Positions 26,255 to 38,326 of a DNA stretch of 64,000 nt are shown piece after piece. Origin of the DNA: Rhodeus uyekii (lineage: Eukaryota > Chordata > Actinopteri > Cypriniformes > Acheilognathidae). Position numbers and translations under genes: made by a program. The DNA lies in NCBI GenBank assembly GCA_037043235.1, contig JAWRVZ010000102.1:2299001-2363000 (forward strand), written 5' to 3'. The stretch's first letter is position 1. Each line of letters opens with the position of its first letter. The notes under the pieces are model-generated. The model saw only the letters and a list, made by a program, of their open reading frames with translations. It had not been told where the DNA came from and ran no database searches.

Positions 26255-26640
26255 CACAGAGGTTTCCATGTTTTATAGGGACTTCCCATATAATGATTAT
26301 ACCCTATCCTTGCACTAGCACTAACACTTGTACTCCTAAACCTACCCATTACAGAAAACTTTCAGATTTTTTAGATTTTCAAAACATTCATTTACTATGA
26401 TTTCTAAGCTCTTTGAATAATTGCAGTTACGGCTTGGGGCATTCCATGGACATAATGATTATTATACTGTACTAACTGTATTCTGTCCCCTAAAAAACTA
26501 GCCATCACAAAAAAAAAAAAAACTTTTTACATTTCCAAAAAACATCACATAGTACGATTCATAAGCTGTTTTCCTCAAAATTACCAAAAAATGTCCCCAC
26601 AAGGATGACAGTATCTATATCTTATTATCCTCATAACATA
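26255..26640. repeat. Dispersed fish repeat attached to the CA array
   Basis: Contains GGTTTCCATGTTTTATAGGG, CTCCTAAACCTACCCATTAC and GTCCCCACAAGGATGACAGT, the recurrent body of a teleost repeat that starts at CA arrays. Two diverged, roughly parallel halves are visible (26260-26420 and 26440-26640). Confidence 0.5.
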
Positions 26641-28300
26641 GAGTTTACCAGGACCACACACAGATTTTAAGTGTAATTTCACAATTTCAGATACCTAATG
26701 TTTGTCAAAGCAAACTTTTCATCTGTCATTAATATAGCATCCTGAACCAATGTTTGCATTTTTGGAAGGTGCTGGAACACACAATACGATAATGTTCTTG
26801 GCATTTGGCCTGCCATTCTCTGTTTCTCAATGTGGTGAGAAGTAGAAAAAATATTTTATATTCAGTCTAAGACTGTTTTTAACATCTTTCCCTGCAATTT
26901 CATTACTGGTTTTCTGAAGTTCTTTCAAAAACAGGCAGTAACATACAGTCTATACAGTCTATAGAGCACACTTAAAGAATTAACGTATTTCATGGTATCT
27001 AGTGATGCAAATAATATGCAGGCCTAGCCATTAAACACTGTAAAATGTTATTTGGGGAGAGGTATGGAGACACATACCAGCGCTCGAACACTACCACCTA
27101 GTGTTTGCATTAAACTGCATCCATTCCACTCTCTTTCCCACACGGTGATCGGATGTGATTACTCTATCTTTATATAGACAACGGTAACTAGATCTATAGT
27201 TTCACGTTTTTACGCATTTCCAATGTCTATGAATTCATTCCATCCCACAATTACCGCTTAAAATACGACGTCTAAATTCGTCTTTACCTCTTACTTACAT
27301 TTGTTCCTCTGCACTGTTCCAGCAGATGTCAGTAATGCCCTTATAGCCCAAGGAAAGGCCCTAAAATCAGCAAAGATCGTAATCACGACTGAATGCAATT
27401 GCTAATTATGTCAAAACACTTCATTTGTTCATTTGTTTGTTGGGTTAAAAGGATAAACTTAAAAAAGGATGATGATCAGCCGATAATGATCCTCAACACT
27501 TACAACGAGATACTATTAGATTTGATATTTTATGCACGAGGAGTATTTGTTCAGCACCATGGACAGGGTCAGCTGTGCTGTAGTTCGTCTTTATTCTGCT
27601 GCCAAGATTTGAGACAACCAACAAAGATATTTTACAATAATATAAAAAAAATGAATAAGTGAGGCAGTGTTAGTTCGAACATGAGGAGTTGTGACATTGC
27701 CAACATATTCCAATGATTGATGTATTAGGTCTAATAACAAATAATTTCTTTGAGATTCAACTGAAATCAGGCCAGATTTGTTTCTCTCACACTGAAAGAA
27801 TGTTTAATAATGTCAATGTTTTCTAGTCTTCATAGGCTTTAGCTTGGAAACAAGAATACACACAAGATATTTATTATACAATATTTTAAAATGGATTTCT
27901 TTTAACTTAACAGACCTAATAGAATTTGCTTCAAGGGAACAATTTAGTTTTTCTCAGGAGAATTTGTTGAACTTTTATTGTTATTTTTTTGCATCCAGAT
28001 ACACTAATTCGATCCAAGAGCCTATGACATAATCTTTTATACCACCTCGACCAAATATAAATGAATCTTAGGATTCTCTGGTTCCTAATGAGAAGGGGCC
28101 CCTCCGTGGGATGTTACTGTGCATAGGATCTTCCTCACCTTTTCAAACCCATGGTCCAACAATAACCCTGTCAGTCACATTCTATGATACAATTATTGAC
28201 ATCTCATGTGAGACGCACAGAGACACAATCGGTCTGCGTTTGATGACCACTAATTTCATCGGTTTCATCCACCTCCACTAAACACACAAACCAATATTTA
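26641..28300. other. Featureless AT-rich DNA
   Basis: No exon, repeat end or regulatory cluster I can support. Short open frames at 27393-27662 and 27844-28032 have low-complexity composition. Confidence 0.4.
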
Positions 28301-28527
28301 AACCGATTTATTTGTTATTGACCTGACGTTTGCGACGTTGCATCTTGTTTTCTTGAAAACCACATGCGAATGCTTCGCGTTAGATTTATTAATAATTCGA
28401 AATTAAGAATCGCAATTAGTCCTCTAGGAGTGTAGGAAAATATGTCGTATTTCACTGTTAGATGTAAGTGCACCATGAATCGGTGTGGCATCCAGCGCAT
28501 CTATGCTACCACCGCCACAGCTCACGA

Positions 28528-28633
28528 GCGCATGCGCATTGGCACAAACAGCCGGTCTTTAAAAAATCCTTATGCCAACGGATGTTATCAAGGAAAAGAA
28601 TATCTCTTATCTCTGGGCATACATGGTGAAATT
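28528..28633 (+). promoter_or_regulatory. Candidate rgs20 promoter with NRF1 site and leader-exon donor
   Basis: A CpG-containing stretch in otherwise AT-rich DNA holds GCGCATGCGC at 28528-28537, a perfect NRF1 palindrome, followed directly by ATTGG, an inverted CCAAT box. About 100 bp downstream is a near-ideal donor, gtaagtatg (GT at 28634). This suggests a first non-coding exon, ending at 28633, for the short rgs20 transcript whose first coding exon begins with an acceptor 1.9 kb downstream. No transcript evidence is available here. Confidence 0.3.
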
Positions 28634-29070
28634 GTAAGTATGAGGATCCTAAGATGTTTTTAAATATAAAATGTAGCCGTGGAGAAAACGACCTTTGAGT
28701 TTGATTGTTAAATATGGCATGTCAAATTTGACAGAAATGTCTTTTCGATGGTTGTCCTGGGCGATGAAGAGATATTATAGCTGTGCTTCATGATGGCACT
28801 TTGTAATGCAAGGATATGCGATGGAAGTGCTTTTAGTCTATTAGTTACGTTTTTGCTTTTCACAAGAGTAGAATGCGCGGTGTCTTTTTATTTTTCCCGT
28901 GTGCCCCATCTTTAAGGATGCTGTGCACATTTAAAGCTATAATATTCTTTTTTTCTCTCGGTAAAATGAAAAAATCTGTCTGCCAATCTAATCATCAACG
29001 TTTGCCAGCTGTTAAATCAAGGAGATTAAATAATCCGTCATTTTTTTTAATAGTACCAAATATGTGTGAG

Positions 29071-29079
29071 TGCGTGCGC

Positions 29080-29127
<48 letters not shown>
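29071..29127. repeat. (CG)n(TG)n alternating purine-pyrimidine tract
   Basis: A TGCGTG start, then an uninterrupted CG run of about nine units, followed by about 17 TG units. Strictly alternating purine-pyrimidine DNA of this length can adopt Z-form. Confidence 0.95.
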
Positions 29128-29634
29128 TTTTTTTTTAAATCGTGTTTATTATCATCAATCACGGCTCGAGCATTTCTTATGCACCGCGGCTGTGAGATCC
29201 GACTGCAGCTAGAAAGCGTGCTGCGCCCCCTCCTACCCCCAAATATTCCTACATCTTCCAATTCAAGCCAGGAATTTGATTCCATGACTCTTTGGAATCA
29301 ACACATATAGATTTAGTAAGATTAAAAAAAAATACTTCTAAAGAATTATAACTATAATTAACATGCATTTATAAAGATAACTAAATTCAGGACCCTATAC
29401 ATTTGCTTCATATAACCTTCACTTGTTAGCTATGCCACGCATGGTTTGTTTGAGCTCCAAAGTAATGGTGTTCAAAAGGTTGAAGAAATAGAGATAACCC
29501 ACCCACATGGCAACAAGTCTAAATTTATTGTGCTGTCGGCTTAAGCATGTTTGCAGAATGGGAAGCACTGTAACACTGAATGTGATAATTGTCTTATGGT
29601 AATAAGCTATTTCATCAACAACATAACATATTGA

Positions 29635-29721
29635 ATATATATATATATATATTCAAACCTTACAACTTATAACTGATTCAGAATTATAAGTTGTAAGGTT
29701 TGAATATATATATATATATAT
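29635..29721. repeat. Long perfect palindrome
   Basis: Arms of about 38 nt (29635-29672 and 29684-29721) surround an 11-nt loop. The inner 22 bases of each arm are not simple repeat (ATTCAAACCTTACAACTTAT and its complement); the outer parts are AT dinucleotides. Confidence 0.85.
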
Positions 29722-29954
29722 ATATATATCATGCATGCATATATCATGCATAACTGATTCCAGTGTCTTCCACATAATAATCATGCTGATGAAGTAGCTT
29801 ATATATATATATATACATAAATAACTATTTTTTCCCACACGAAAATGTAAAAAAATATTTGCAAATATTTCCACTGGTGGAATTTCACAGGTTATGGCCT
29901 GTGTTTAAGTATGGAAGGTGTGCATTTATTCAAATCAGCTGCAGAGAGCATTTT

Positions 29955-30215
29955 GAGATAAGAACACTTTTAAAAATAAAGGTTCCAAATGGGAGTTTTC
30001 CCAGCTGTACAATAAAAGAACCGATTTTGGTTACACAAAGAACTTTTTACTGAAAGGTTCTTGAAAGAACCATTTTTTCTCAATGTAAAGAACATTTGAA
30101 GAACAATTTTTCACTATAAAACAAACATTTGTGCACAAGAAAGTTGACATAGATGTTAAAGGTTCTTCATGGAACCACTGATGCTGTTAAATAACCATAA
30201 TTTTTTAAGAGCGTA
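29955..30215. repeat. Dispersed fish repeat (GGTTCTTCATGGAACC type)
   Basis: Multiple forms of AAAGGTTCTT and AAGAACC occur in both orientations, ending with AAAGGTTCTTCATGGAACCA and TTTTTTAAGAGCG. This resembles a short teleost DNA repeat. It lies 350 bp before the first certain rgs20 exon. Confidence 0.5.
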
Positions 30216-30571
30216 TGACTTAACACATTAGGTCATGTTAGTCTTTGTGACATGTCTTGTTCACCTCTATATGCACATTTAGAATCCCTCTGGTGTTGTC
30301 GTTCCATCCTTATATTTTCCAGCACGGTCAATTAATGGAAACCACTTTCATGCATAATTGTTTGACCGACCTCTGATTTTCTTCTGCGCTTGCTTAAAAG
30401 CATTATTTTCTCCATTGGAAACCACAAAATGTTTAAGTGGACTTGAGGAAAATAGCTTCCACTGATATCTACACCCTAAAATTGCTATTTGAACCGTTCA
30501 TTTGTCCCGTTGATCTCTGTGGCTGTCGTTGTATTGGCTCTGGCTCAGTTTCGTCCTGTTTCCTGCAGCCC

Positions 30572-32086
30572 ATGGGATCAGAGCGGATGGAGATGCGAAA
30601 GAGGCAGATGTCGGTGCAGCAGGAGTCGGTGGCGGGCACCACAGCACCGGCGCAGAACGAGCAGCCCGGCCAGGGGAACCGAGGCTCCAACGCCTGCTGT
30701 TTCTGTTGGTGCTGTTGCTGCAGCTGCTCCTGGTAAGATCTTCTTTTTTTTCATTCTTTACACTGCTAATATGAGATCTCATCTAACAAGGTTAGTTTTG
30801 GCCCAACTACTGGCCAGGAAATCACCTTATTATAAGACAATAACTGCATTTGACAAGACTAGTAATTATGTTTACTACAGAAAATATTGCTCAGATATGA
30901 TTTAAATGCTGTTTTTGCTCATTGTGCATGCATATAGTATGATGTAATTTTTACTGAGGTGTCAGAGATTCCAAGACATCTACTTTGAAAATCATCAGAG
31001 CTGAGCTTATAATGAGCACCAGTTACAGTGCTTAACTGAACATTGGGCAGGTGAAAGCTACTCCAAAGCTTCCTAATGCTGACTGTTAGGTGCGTTGGGA
31101 TCATGATATGTTTACTACCTTGCAGTCTCACTGTTAGGAATGAAGACAGAGACGAGAGGAACCGCAGAGCCTCATATGATTTTAAAGCAGAGGAGAATGC
31201 AGACTTCGAGGAGAGGTCAGTTATTCCAGCCTTTTATAACAAGACGTTTTGTAAAAATGCAAAAAAAAGATGTAACTAACGCTTTATTTTCATATAAAAA
31301 AGACATGTATGCTTAATGGGTGTACACTGATATTTACTTATCAACTTGTGTTTTAGATTTTAGTTATATTTACATTAATTAGTATAGTTTCTGAGAAATG
31401 ATATCAAAAAATATTCTTTATTCTGCAAGATGCTACTTTCTGAGAAATCACACCTAAAATATCTGTACTAAATAAGTATTTCATAAGAGAAAGGACAGAG
31501 AGAAAACTGTTACTGCTGCCAAAACTAACTAAGACCCCTCTGTTTTTTGGCAGTCCGAAACCGACTGCGGAGGAGATCCGCTTGTGGGGGCAATCCTTTG
31601 ACAAACTGATGCAATGCCCCACTGGAAGAAGTGCCTTCCGGCAGTTTCTGCGCACCGAGTTCAGTGAGGAGAACATGCTCTTCTGGTTGGCCTGCGAGGA
31701 ATTCAGTAAGGAAACCAATAAAAGCTCCATCGAGGAGAAGGCGCGGATAATTTACGAAGACTACATTTCTATTCTCTCACCCAAAGAGGTGAGCGAATGC
31801 ATTAGTACATGTAGGAAGAGCCTAATCACATTTCATGTGTAATCAGAATGATTTATATATATATATATTTATATATATAAAAAACTTTTTTTTTTAGGTG
31901 AGCCTCGACTCCAGAGTTCGGGAGGTTATAAACAGGAATATGCTGGAGCCAACATCCCACACGTTCGACGATGCCCAGCTCCAGATATACACACTAATGC
32001 AAAGAGACTCGTATCCGCGATTCATGAACTCCCCAGTCTACAAAAACATGGTTAAGACAGTCTCTGAGCAGTCGGTGGAATCTTAG
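30572..32086 (+). CDS. rgs20: Regulator of G-protein signalling 20 (RZ family)
   Basis: RGS20 is a GTPase-activating protein for Gi-class alpha subunits, best known for Gz. Exons: 30569-30732 (ATG at 30572), 31126-31215, 31554-31788, 31898-32086; all junctions are GT/AG and in phase, giving 224 aa. The N-terminus MGSERMEMRKRQM matches the short mammalian RGS20 form. Residues about 42-54 are the cysteine string (CCFCWCCCCSCSC), palmitoylated and typical of the RZ family (RGS17, 19, 20). The RGS domain covers about residues 97-213, with FRQFLRTEFSEENMLFWLAC, ARIIYEDYISILSPKEVSLD and FDDAQLQIYTLMQRDSYPRF. It is RGS20 rather than RGS17 because of the GSERMEMRKRQM start, SFDKLM and RDSYPRFMNS. The first exon has an acceptor (tttcctgcag), so at least one further 5' exon exists upstream. 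The linker (NEDRDERNRRASYDFK...) is less conserved. Confidence 0.95.
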
Positions 32087-35000
32087 ATCTCTGTGATCCC
32101 GGTTGAATGCCCCCTCCCTTTCTTTTGTTTGTTAGCTTTTCTTGTGTAGAAAATGTTTAAAAGGACCTCAGTGTGGGTCCTCCCAGGGATTTTACTGCTA
32201 TAGCGATCTGTACCTGAAAAAAGACGCTCAGGTCTCCAGGTCACTGGATAAAAAATAATAAAAAAAGTCTCAAATTTCCTGAGGGCTCAACACCACAAGT
32301 ACTGCTACAGATCAGCATAGCAAAAGATGCTCCAAAGGATTACCAGTGCGCTTTGATGTTTTTAAGATTTTTTTAAATTATTATTATTGTTTCTAATTCT
32401 TTCTTTTTTTGTATCAATGTTTGAAGGATGATGTGATACCAATTGTGGGCTATAGACAGTATATACAGTAGGTATATTTATGAATTTATATTATGTTTCT
32501 TTGAACTTTTTTTCTTGTGTTACAATATTTAAAGAAAAGGGAATTAAGGGTAACAAGTATTTGCCATTTATGAAAATGCGTATGAGAATCAAAACTCAAG
32601 TCAAGGACACCCTGTTGTACACAGTATTGTTTTAGCTACGTCAGTCTCTAACTACTCCCTGTTATAATGACTTGGCATCTCCAATGAGAAATCACAATTA
32701 TCAGAAATAATTCATATGTAAAGTGATTATTATTGTAAGGGGGAAATATAATATCATAATGGATACAAAAATCAGTATTTAAAATCAAAAAGCATATCTC
32801 AGACTACTAAATGGTATCAAGAATTTATCTACAGAAATATCATAAGTGTTTTTCTGCATCATTGCATTAATTTATTCCCATGCTGCATCCAAACGAGCAG
32901 CTAAGAGATGGTTGGGCATGGAATATATTCCTTTGCATGTGCTCAGCCCAAACACACTATGAAAACCGAAATCCTCATTTGTGTACAGTATGTAGAGGTA
33001 GTAATATTTTACGAATGACCTCTAATAGAAGAGATTTAAATGCAGGTATTTTACTACAGTATCAAATGTGTTTTAGATTTAAGCATGAGACCTTAATGGA
33101 AAAGTGCAGGACCCTCGTAAGTAGATGACACCAAAGTAGCCGAGTCCAGTAAAACTGTGTGATTAGCTTTCTCTCCAATAAAACTGACTAGAATTGGAGC
33201 TGCCAAGTTCTTACTATGTTTTTAGTTCTGTGAATTACTTTGTTGCCTGACTTTCATGTCGTTCAAAGACAAGATCCTCACTTGGGGAAGTGCCTTGACA
33301 TTCAATTTTGTGGCATCTCTTTTCTGGCAATAGCTGATTTCAACTCTTGCCACATACAGTACGTAGACTCTGGGCCTTTGATCAATTCATGAGATGATTG
33401 TCCTGAACGGTGATTTCTGAATTGAACTATTGCACTTCATTTGCCTCTTGTTTTGGAGTGAAAAACACCATTGCTTGTGTCAACAGCTGAAGTCGCACAT
33501 TTAGGGAAGTAGGTCTGTTTGTTAGTCAGGGGACAATTCATTAAAGGTTTTGATCTGAGTCCAGACATACTTTTACCAACATGTATTTCATGGTGGTGCT
33601 TCTACTTGTCTTAGACTAACTTAATATGAAATGTGCAATTGATATGTGCAATTTGAGCTGATGGATTCACCATATAGATCAACCTCAAACACAATCTAAG
33701 CCAATGGTTTGGAGTTATACTGCCTATAGATCTTTTTTTGTTCTTTTTCTCTCTTTTCTTTTTGTTGTTGTTGTTCTGTAAAGTATACAAAAAAGTGTTA
33801 TTTTCCAATCAGTTTACATAAAAGATTATAATACTTTTTGATTAATAATATGTGAATGTTTACAGTAATCAGATTTGTTTTTTCTGTTTAATGAATTGAG
33901 AAAATAATGATTTGTGGGCATTTGGAATCTTTAAGATACAATAAAGCACAATAATTTTAAAATGCGTGATTGTTGTCAAAGGTGCGGAATAGTGGATTGG
34001 CTTATATGCCATATATGAACTTCCTCCAAATATAATCCATCTGGTGTCTTTCCTTAGGCCCTTTTGCCTCTCTCTCGCCCAGTGTAGAGAAAGGGAATTA
34101 TCTTGGCCTTTATTTGCCATATAACATGTAAATAATACATCAAAATGTTCAGAATAACCCCAGGGGTTTCTGTTTGGTCTCCATTTACAGTGGAGTGTAA
34201 CAGTACTACCCACTCACTCTCTCTGCTCTGAAGAGGATGCACCTGGGAACCTCACAAAAGAACCTAGAAGCAAGTGTCCTCCCCATTTAGCCTTCTCCAG
34301 GAGCAAATGTTGTTTATCCATAAAGAGCATTCACAATGTAAACATCTTTTCTCATTAAAGAATGGGTGAGCTGCTCTCCTTGACATCTTAAACTACTGTA
34401 AATGATGAGTCTTATGGTGTGATAAACCATCACCTAGCGTTTTACATTTGCACAAAAGAATGTCAAGAACAACCACCAAAGGGTTGTTTGTTATTCAGAT
34501 GAGACATTGCTAATGCAACGGGCTTGTTAGGACATCAAGGTGGCAGTGTGTATTAGAGCAAAATCATCTCTGAAGCAAGGGATAGAGATTCACAAAACTG
34601 AACAAGTCATCTGCCTGCAAATGGCAAGTACTATCCACTTTGTATTGATTGCCGACGTCAATTTTTTATTTCCATCATCATTTATCTCATCATCATCAAT
34701 TTAACCTTCGGGTTAAACTAAAAATTAACACACTTAACTAAAAATAAACTCCAGTTACTCTAGTAATAACAATAAATTATGCATAATTAGAGCAACTAAC
34801 CATAACCCTATATTAAATACATTATTACACTGTAACAGAGACACCTTTAAAAAAAAGTGTAACCAAAAAAGATTTAATGGAGATTTAATTTAGGTCTATT
34901 CAAAGATGAATCAAGATCCAGACAAAATTATTCAAAAAAAATCTGTTCTATACTTGGATCCAAAAGAAGACTACAGTTTTTTTTGCATGTTTTTAATTAG

Positions 35001-35387
35001 AAAAATTCTCTTATTATTAAATCTTAAAAAGGATCTTTAAATTAAACTCAAAATAATAACACCCAACAATAACCTATACGATGCCCATATTCTAAGACTA
35101 TCTATTTGCCTGTAAATGAATTTTATGAAGAGCAATAAAATAAGTGACAAGCAAACAATTTGTATCAGATGTGTAAATGTCTTGATAAAATGAGGTATAA
35201 ATCACACTTGCCATCAATTTAAAACATTTTACTGAAAGTAAAAGCCATGTACACAGTAAAAATTTGTAGATCATGCATATAAATATGTATAATTCAAAGA
35301 GTGACAAAGAGACTCAAAGTATCCTCCAAATGAACCAGGTAAAAAAAGAAAATGGAGCCGTTGCCAAAAGAAAACTTATGTTAAAAG
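32087..35387. other. rgs20 3' UTR and rgs20-tcea1 intergenic region
   Basis: No supportable coding sequence lies here. The first 1-1.9 kb is probably rgs20 3' UTR (AATAAA at 33177 and 33940). The rest is AT-rich unique-looking DNA up to the presumed 3' end of tcea1. Two short open frames on the minus strand near 33.9-34.2 kb have no recognisable motif. Confidence 0.5.
33177..33182 (+). terminator. Candidate rgs20 polyadenylation signal
   Basis: A canonical AATAAA lies 1.1 kb after the rgs20 stop codon. A second AATAAA is at 33940-33945. The 3' UTR could end at either; the sequence alone does not decide. Confidence 0.4.
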
Positions 35388-35393
35388 TTTATT
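35388..35393 (-). terminator. tcea1: Candidate tcea1 polyadenylation signal
   Basis: AATAAA on the minus strand lies 353 bp after the tcea1 stop codon. It is plausible from position only. Confidence 0.35.
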
Positions 35394-35745
35394 TTAAAAT
35401 TGGTAGGCTTGTCAAGGAAAATTAAATAGTTTTGACCAGTTTTCATTAGGGCAAAGCAAAACTATCTAAATATGAATGTTGTCAAAATGTTTAATCTACG
35501 TATATAAAAAGTGATGATAAAAGAAAACAGAAATCTGACAACATTGATCATAGTCCAAAGGCCTAGCTATTCGTCAAGTTAAAACACAGGACATGAGTTT
35601 GTGGACCATTATAATAAAACAAACAGTTGATGGGATCTATTGTGGCCTTTGTACATCAGATGCACCACTGAATTGTCATCAATGATACAGAAATGTGGTC
35701 CTGGAATTTAGCTACATCTCCAAACAAAGAGAACAACCCCCAACT

Positions 35746-38236
35746 TCAGCAGAACTGTGGAAATAGATTTAAAAGAGACAATTAATTAAATACATCAACA
35801 TCACAACAACAGAAAACGTCAAAAGAAACACATACCTTCCACCTATTTCCACATTCAGTGCAGAAGACGAATGTTGTCATCGGTTCATCAGCACTTCGAG
35901 TTTGAACCTAAAGACAGATTTCTGTTTATAAAATGTTTGTGTATATATACATACATACTGTATTTTCCCGCATAAAACCTGTGGGTTATACCAGATTTTA
36001 AAAACCCCACAGGGAGGAGTGCGGGTTAAATATGGGTGCGGGCTATATCACTTTTTTTTTTTTACACGTAATAATATTTCAATATATTTGTTATGTCCCT
36101 AAGGATGTAAGTTTTTTTTTTTGCGGTATTTTCTTTCTTTTTTGCGAGGGTTGTTGTCTCTGGCCCTTGTACTATCACTCTGACAGCTGGTGCTGATGGG
36201 CTGTCTGACCTGTCAATCATTCAAGAAGACGTGATTGGCTGTGCTGCATGAGGGCAGGCTCTTCTCATCTCATCCGATGATCAACACCTGTAGAATCGCT
36301 TCTTAAGGGACGTGCTGCTGCACAGCGGGAGAGACTGCTCTTTCTTTTTGTTCTGATTCTGACTTGTTTGTTTTCTTATTGTTTGAATTTCACGCACAAG
36401 CACTGTGTACTGAGCCTGAACAGTTATGGAAACACATACATTCATAAAACACTGTCTATGGTTACCTGGGTGTATGTACACTTCTTCTTTTTGCATTTCC
36501 CACAAGTGAACAGGTCAGTCTGTGTGCCCCCAGAAGTTGCCACCTGGTGGTCCCTGATAGCCTCTTTGGTCAGATTCTTACGCATCTCCTTCAGCTCATC
36601 ACTTGCCATTTCCTGTTGGATTTAGATTTCCAAAGTCACTCTAAGAGAACATGTTCCTCTAACTATTAGAACATGGAAAAGTGAAAAGGCTACCGTGTAA
36701 CGGTTTACTCACCTCCGCTGTCATTTTCGCTATGCGGTCTGGACTCACATTCCCACACAGTACGTTCCTTCTCAGGTTGGGGTTCTTTGCATCCTTAAGA
36801 TTGGAGATTCGGCTTCGTACACGATTCTTGTATTTCATGTCAGTATTTTTGAACTCCAAAAAGATACGTACAAGTTGGTCAAGGAAATGCATGTAATGTG
36901 TAATAACATGCAGAGGATTCAGATTTTTTATATATTAGTAAATCAGATTGAAATGCAAGTAGCAATTATGGGGACAAGCACAAAGAAAGCACAATAAGTT
37001 AATATATTAAAGCATTGCAGAGATGAAGCCTCAGAGTCATTTTGGCATTATGCCATCAACTTTGTAGACAAGGAAAGAGTTTTATCTGTCAACACGAAAT
37101 CTATAACCCTTTGCTGTCTGAAGATGATAAAATTCAAATTTGTTGAAAATTAGAAAAATTGGTAGCCATGTTCTTGATTTAACCCAAGGAATCTATTAAG
37201 ACCAGTTTAATTACCATAAATTATAGGCAAAGTTAATCAAACTCTAAAATCAAACGATTTTTGGAAGTATCAACTTTACCCACAAGGTGGCTCATCCCTA
37301 AAACCTTCAGGGTATGGTGCTGAAGACCGAGTTTCGCAACGATACACCACTGCATTTGTAAACTATAGCATTTTACGACAAAATTAGCAATAACCAACTC
37401 TCAAAATGGCTGATATGGGAAAATTGGCTATAGATTGACTCGGCATGCAGCACCAAATCTAAAAAGACCAGTTTTGAACAAGCTGTTCAGAAGTTAGAAG
37501 CAAAAAGAGCCATTTTCATTTCTGAAATTGGCACTGCACCAAAACTTTGCAGGTACCCTTAGATCAAAGTCATCATAAAACACCAAGTTTGATCAGAATA
37601 TGTTAAAGCCTAGCGGAATTAAAGCCCCAAGCCTCATTTTGGAGTGGTCTTCATCAAATATGTTTATTTTAATTTATTTCCGCAACTTCTAAATTCCATA
37701 TTTATAATTCCATAACTTTTTGAAGATGATCTGGTTCAATTATTATGAAAATTGGAGCAATGGAAACAGAAAATTCATGACGGAAAATGTGAAAATAGGA
37801 AATCGGTTCAAACGTTATAAACATAAACGTGAGTGCTTCGGACAGTTGCTGATTAAGTTAGAAATTTTAAATTTGCTATGGTGACAGTTCAGATTGTCCT
37901 CTATCTGTGGGACAAATTTTTATACGTTTCTTGCAAGCGGTTCTATGGGCTGCTAAACACTTAAGAGTGGAAGAAGAAGAAGAAGAAGAAGAAGAACGGC
38001 AACAGATACAATAGGTGCCTATGCACCTTCGTTGCTTGGCCCGTAATTTTAGGATGGATCCTAAAAGGATATATTCTTCAATCTGAGCTCCAAGTTCATC
38101 GCAATCAGCACCTATCGCAATGTGATCATCTGAAAAAAAAGGGGTGAAAAAAAGACAACATTTCAAACAAGAACCTGAACACAGTGTGTGTGCATATATA
38201 TGTGTAAGTGTGTGTCTCTCTCAATCTCTCTCTCAC

Positions 38237-38282
<46 letters not shown>

Positions 38283-38295
38283 CATACATATATAT

Positions 38296-38326
<31 letters not shown>

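Noticed and set aside
26056..26400. Open frames of His/Thr and Val/Cys repeats.
   Set aside because: Translation of the CA microsatellite on both strands.
36713..36853. Starting tcea1 exon 7 at the AG before TTCAAAAATAC.
   Set aside because: That acceptor drops four family residues (IFLE) and matches no donor; the AC acceptor at 36868 fits.
37876..38129. tcea1 looked broken: exon 6 seemed to run into a repeat without a donor.
   Set aside because: The apparent loss disappears once ATATCCTTTT is read as a U12 donor; the exon ends at 38073 and all phases close.
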